Below are positions 61,616 through 64,000 of a stretch of DNA of 64,000 bases, one piece after another (position 1 is the stretch's first letter; every line of letters starts with the position of its first letter). The notes under the pieces were generated by a model. The model searched no databases and was not told the DNA's origin. It saw only the letters and a program-made list of their open reading frames with translations. Source of the stretch: Verrucomicrobiota bacterium (GTDB taxonomy: Bacteria > Verrucomicrobiota > Verrucomicrobiia > Opitutales > Opitutaceae); assembly GCA_014584295.1 (NCBI GenBank), contig JACTNC010000025.1:33930-97929 (forward strand), given 5' to 3'. The position numbers and the translations under genes are program-made.

Positions 61616-63007
61616 TCAGATCGTGTTGGCGTGCTGGCGTGGCGTGCGGGTCAGGGTTGCATCGAAACGCATGGCAATGACGCGAAGCAGCGGTACGCCG
61701 CGGGGCGTCACATCAATTCCGCTCTCGTGCAATTGAATCAGACCATCCCTCTCAAGATCCGCGAGTCCGTTCAATTCGGGTGCGAACAGAGTCCTGAAAT
61801 CCTCGCCGAGGTCCTGCGAGAGTGCGGCATAGTCGATGCGGCGGTCACACATGAGCCTCATGATCACCCGTCGCCGCCTGCGGTCGTCGGTCGTCAGCCT
61901 CAAGCCCCGGTCAATGGGCAGTTCCCCGCGATCCAGAGCAGCGCGCCATCCGGAAAGGGTCTTGTGATTCTGACGGTAGGTTTCCTCGGTCGAGGAGATT
62001 GCCGAGATCCCGAATCCATAGAGGGATGTGCCTGCCTGGGTGCTGTAGCCCTGGAAATTTCGTTGCAGCGTGCCGTTGCGCAGCGCGATCGCGAGGGAAT
62101 CGTCCGGCCGGGCGAAGTGGTCCAGGCCAATGTCCACGTAGCCCGCTCCGGTCAATTTTCGGTGGGCGATGGAAAACATGGACCATTTGGCTTCCGAGTT
62201 GGGAAGCTGCTGCCGGTCGTCGAAGATTTTCTGGGCGGGCTTCATCCACGGTACATGCGCGTAGCTGAAGAGCGAGAGACGATCCGGCTCGATCTCGAGA
62301 ATGCGATCGATGGTCTCCGAGAACGAGGCCTGCGTTTGCAGCGGCAGACCGTAGATCAGATCCAGGTTGATCGAGTTGAAACCATTCTCGCGCAGCCATC
62401 CGATGGCATCAATGTTCATCTGATGCGGCTGGATGCGGTGCACGGCGACCTGTACCTCGGGATTGATGTCCTGGACGCCGAGCGATGCGCGGTTTGCACC
62501 GATCGCCTTCAACGCGATGACGTGATCGCGTGTCAGGCGGCGAGGATCAACCTCGACGCTGAATTCGCAGTCGGGTGAAAACTGAAAGTGGGAATGAATC
62601 AGCTCACCGAGCCGGCGGAGCGTGTCAGGCGGAAGAAAAGTCGGGGTGCCTCCGCCAAAATGGACCTGGCTGACCTTGCGCGTGGCATCAATGCGGTCGG
62701 CAGTGAGCTTCACCTCCCGTGCAAGGTCATCGACGTAGGTGTCTGCCGCGCCCCGCTGCCGGGTGATGATTGTATTGCAGCCGCAGAACCAGCAAAGCGT
62801 TTCGCAGAAAGGCAGGTGAAAGTAGAGGGAGAGCGGACCCTTTGACACGTTGTCATCCCTGATGGCTCCCTCCAGGTCCAGGTCTCGCCAGTTGTTCAGG
62901 AACTTGGTGGCCGGCGGATAGGACGTATAGCGCGGGCCGGGCACCGAGTACTTCTGTATCAGGCGGAGATCGAGTTCAGGTGTGGAGGGCGCGACAAACG
63001 CAGTCAT
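61616..63007 (-). CDS. hemN: Oxygen-independent coproporphyrinogen III dehydrogenase
   Basis: From ATG 63007 the product has 463 residues, the normal HemN length. The radical SAM cluster cysteines are in LPFCETLCWFCGCNT, with CxxxCxxC spacing plus the fourth cysteine of true HemN. Other features: RYTSYPPATKF near the start, VHFGGGTPTFLPPDTLRRL, and SINLDLIYGLPLQTQASFSE. A C-terminal HemN domain is present. The enzyme decarboxylates coproporphyrinogen III to protoporphyrinogen IX without oxygen in heme synthesis. It follows the YoaK-like gene after 66 bases. The frame continues to 63067 without family support. Confidence 0.95.
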   Translation of the reverse strand: MTAFVAPSTPELDLRLIQKYSVPGPRYTSYPPATKFLNNWRDLDLEGAIRDDNVSKGPLSLYFHLPFCETLCWFCGCNTIITRQRGAADTYVDDLAREVKLTADRIDATRKVSQVHFGGGTPTFLPPDTLRRLGELIHSHFQFSPDCEFSVEVDPRRLTRDHVIALKAIGANRASLGVQDINPEVQVAVHRIQPHQMNIDAIGWLRENGFNSINLDLIYGLPLQTQASFSETIDRILEIEPDRLSLFSYAHVPWMKPAQKIFDDRQQLPNSEAKWSMFSIAHRKLTGAGYVDIGLDHFARPDDSLAIALRNGTLQRNFQGYSTQAGTSLYGFGISAISSTEETYRQNHKTLSGWRAALDRGELPIDRGLRLTTDDRRRRRVIMRLMCDRRIDYAALSQDLGEDFRTLFAPELNGLADLERDGLIQLHESGIDVTPRGVPLLRVIAMRFDATLTRTPRQHANTI

Positions 63008-63073
63008 GGAGGAAGATAACCCTGGTGCATCCCCGCCGCTTCGCAACCGTTGCGTTTGGCTGGGCATGCCTTG

Positions 63074-63766
63074 TTATCGGGGCGCGACAACGCCGCTGTT
63101 TATGCGTTTGCGGCGCGCATGCGCGTATCCGGTGTAGACTATGGCAACGCCACCGGTGAGCGCTGCGGGGAAATAGAGGGTCTGGGGACCAAAGAACGGA
63201 AAGAGGAGACTGCCGATCACGCCGCCCAACGCGAATGAACCGATGATTACCGCATAGAGTCGAATACGAATCCAAAGGACCGGGACCCCGCGGATGAAGT
63301 GTCCCATTGCTGCGCCGATATCTGTGTACATTCCGGAGAGATGAGTCGTTCGCAGCACCGTGCCACTGTAAGTGCTTGCCATTGAATTCTGGAGTCCACA
63401 GGCGACCGAAGCAATGCAGCCTCCGGTGACGCGGTTGGAGTCCATGAGTGCGGATGCTGCGAAGAGAAGCAGACTTTCGATGAAAAGAGCGACACCGTAC
63501 CGACGTCCGAGACGGAGCACAGCGTCCTGGATGATGAATCCTCCCAAGGCTGAACCGAGTGTGAACGATACCAGGATCAGGGCCAATTCAGCACTTCCGA
63601 TGTCGTTGCCCTGCGCCAGCGCCTGTGAAAAAAGCGTGGTGGTGCCTGTGACATGAGTGATCGCCTGGTGGGTATAGCTTTGGAGTCCCACCACGTTGAC
63701 CACTCCCGCGATAACCGCCAGTGACGCGCCACCCCACCAAGCCCAACGTTCCAGTTTATGGATCAT
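63074..63766 (-). CDS. YoaK/DUF1275 family membrane protein
   Basis: From ATG 63766 the product has 230 residues with six or so helices. The family start AVIAGVVNVVGLQSYTHQAI, HVTGTTTLFSQALAQGN, and GLQNSMASTYSGTVLRTTHL, with the conserved THLSG and TDIG, mark it as DUF1275. The function is not known; some relatives are linked to transport or stress. A start at 63832 is also possible. It lies 66 bases upstream of hemN on the same strand, so the two may be co-transcribed. Confidence 0.9.
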   Translation of the reverse strand: MIHKLERWAWWGGASLAVIAGVVNVVGLQSYTHQAITHVTGTTTLFSQALAQGNDIGSAELALILVSFTLGSALGGFIIQDAVLRLGRRYGVALFIESLLLFAASALMDSNRVTGGCIASVACGLQNSMASTYSGTVLRTTHLSGMYTDIGAAMGHFIRGVPVLWIRIRLYAVIIGSFALGGVIGSLLFPFFGPQTLYFPAALTGGVAIVYTGYAHARRKRINSGVVAPR

Positions 63767-63989
63767 GCTTTCTTGAGCGTGTACCCTGGGTATCCTGGCG
63801 GCAACGGAAGATGCGCAAGGAGAGATCTCCATTGTGGGCGAAGTGAAGACCCGATGCAGTAGTATGGAATGCGTCTAAGAACTGCAAATGCACGATGCTG
63901 CCGGTAGTGTCCGAAGAGTTCAGCAAAAAGGCGGATCATGGTAGGTGGTATGGTGAATCAACCGAAAACCACCCGAAGGAAGGAAAACC
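63767..63989. other. Region upstream of YoaK gene, possible IS left end
   Basis: About 220 bases between two divergent starts. From about 63903 the sequence changes character: TAGTGTCCGAAGAGTTCAGC followed by an imperfect hairpin GGTGGT (63944-63949) with ACCACC (63968-63973), then GAAGGAAGGAAAACC before an ATG. This looks like the terminal region of another insertion sequence, but the element is cut by the window end. Confidence 0.4.
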
Positions 63990-64000
63990 ATGACCCGCCC
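63990..64000 (+). CDS. Start of a gene cut by window end, possibly a transposase
   Basis: ATG at 63990 is preceded by GAAGGAAGGAAAACC, an excellent ribosome binding site. Only MTRP is visible. The upstream repeat-like sequence suggests a transposase, which cannot be confirmed from these 11 bases. Confidence 0.4.

Noticed and set aside
1..64000. tRNA, rRNA and CRISPR arrays
   Set aside because: I scanned the intergenic stretches for cloverleaf-like sequences and regular direct repeats and saw none; the glycine-rich repeats in the RRM gene are coding.

Overview
The window reads as a piece of chromosome from a Gram-negative bacterium, most probably a member of Verrucomicrobia (Opitutaceae-like). 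I base this on a TonB-dependent receptor whose mature N-terminus has the FEVTGSRI-type start common in that group, coexistence of RNase Y and RNase E/G around rodA, a single-chain alpha2 glycyl-tRNA synthetase, a GMC oxidoreductase with a gluconate-dehydrogenase subunit-3-like partner, a formylglycine-type sulfatase and a large octaheme/TPR protein. The lineage is an inference from gene content; no rRNA gene is present. Most of the window is GC-rich (about 55-60% in lines I counted by hand), with genes closely packed on both strands.

Region 1-5254 is accessory. It opens inside a sensor kinase gene, followed by a degenerate kinase with a pseudo-receiver and a GAF-like segment, and then a pol-beta-type nucleotidyltransferase. 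These three overlap head to tail, are visibly poorer in GC (about 40-50% in sampled lines) and abut an intact IS5-like insertion sequence, which itself sits in remnants of older transposases. This is the best candidate for an undescribed system in the window.

Region 5255-26244 is mostly housekeeping: the minus-strand series ribBA-ribH-nusB-ftsY, a transglutaminase-like protease, rarA, a polytopic DUF2298-like protein, comEC (no metallo-beta-lactamase domain), a small UVR-like coiled-coil protein, glyQS, an octaheme cytochrome with TPRs, dus, marC, a GspB-like bitopic protein, rarD, a secreted FKBP, a uracil-DNA glycosylase-like protein and an RRM protein. A secreted Bcp-type peroxiredoxin follows.

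Region 27113-34707 is one long minus-strand series, in transcription order: accB, accC, an Asp23/YqhY-like protein, an AmaP-like membrane protein, an OleD-like reductase, a sugar nucleotidyltransferase, a CorC/HlyC-type transporter and a protein-kinase-like protein. Region 35268-42568 is on the plus strand: a GMC oxidoreductase, its small subunit, a TonB receptor and an S9 peptidase.

Region 42657-63832 carries a secreted unknown, rng, rodA, rny, queF, hisN, a DEDD exonuclease, a HAD phosphatase, a BtuFCD-like ABC uptake system, a zinc uptake set (His-rich lipoprotein-znuA-znuC-znuB), a sulfatase, a secreted beta-helix protein, an NTF2-like protein, hemN and a YoaK/DUF1275 membrane protein. 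The last 11 bases are the start of another gene with a strong ribosome binding site, perhaps the transposase of a further IS. I saw no tRNA, rRNA or CRISPR array. Start codons were moved downstream of the longest reading frame wherever a signal peptide, domain start, overlap or ribosome binding site argued for it.
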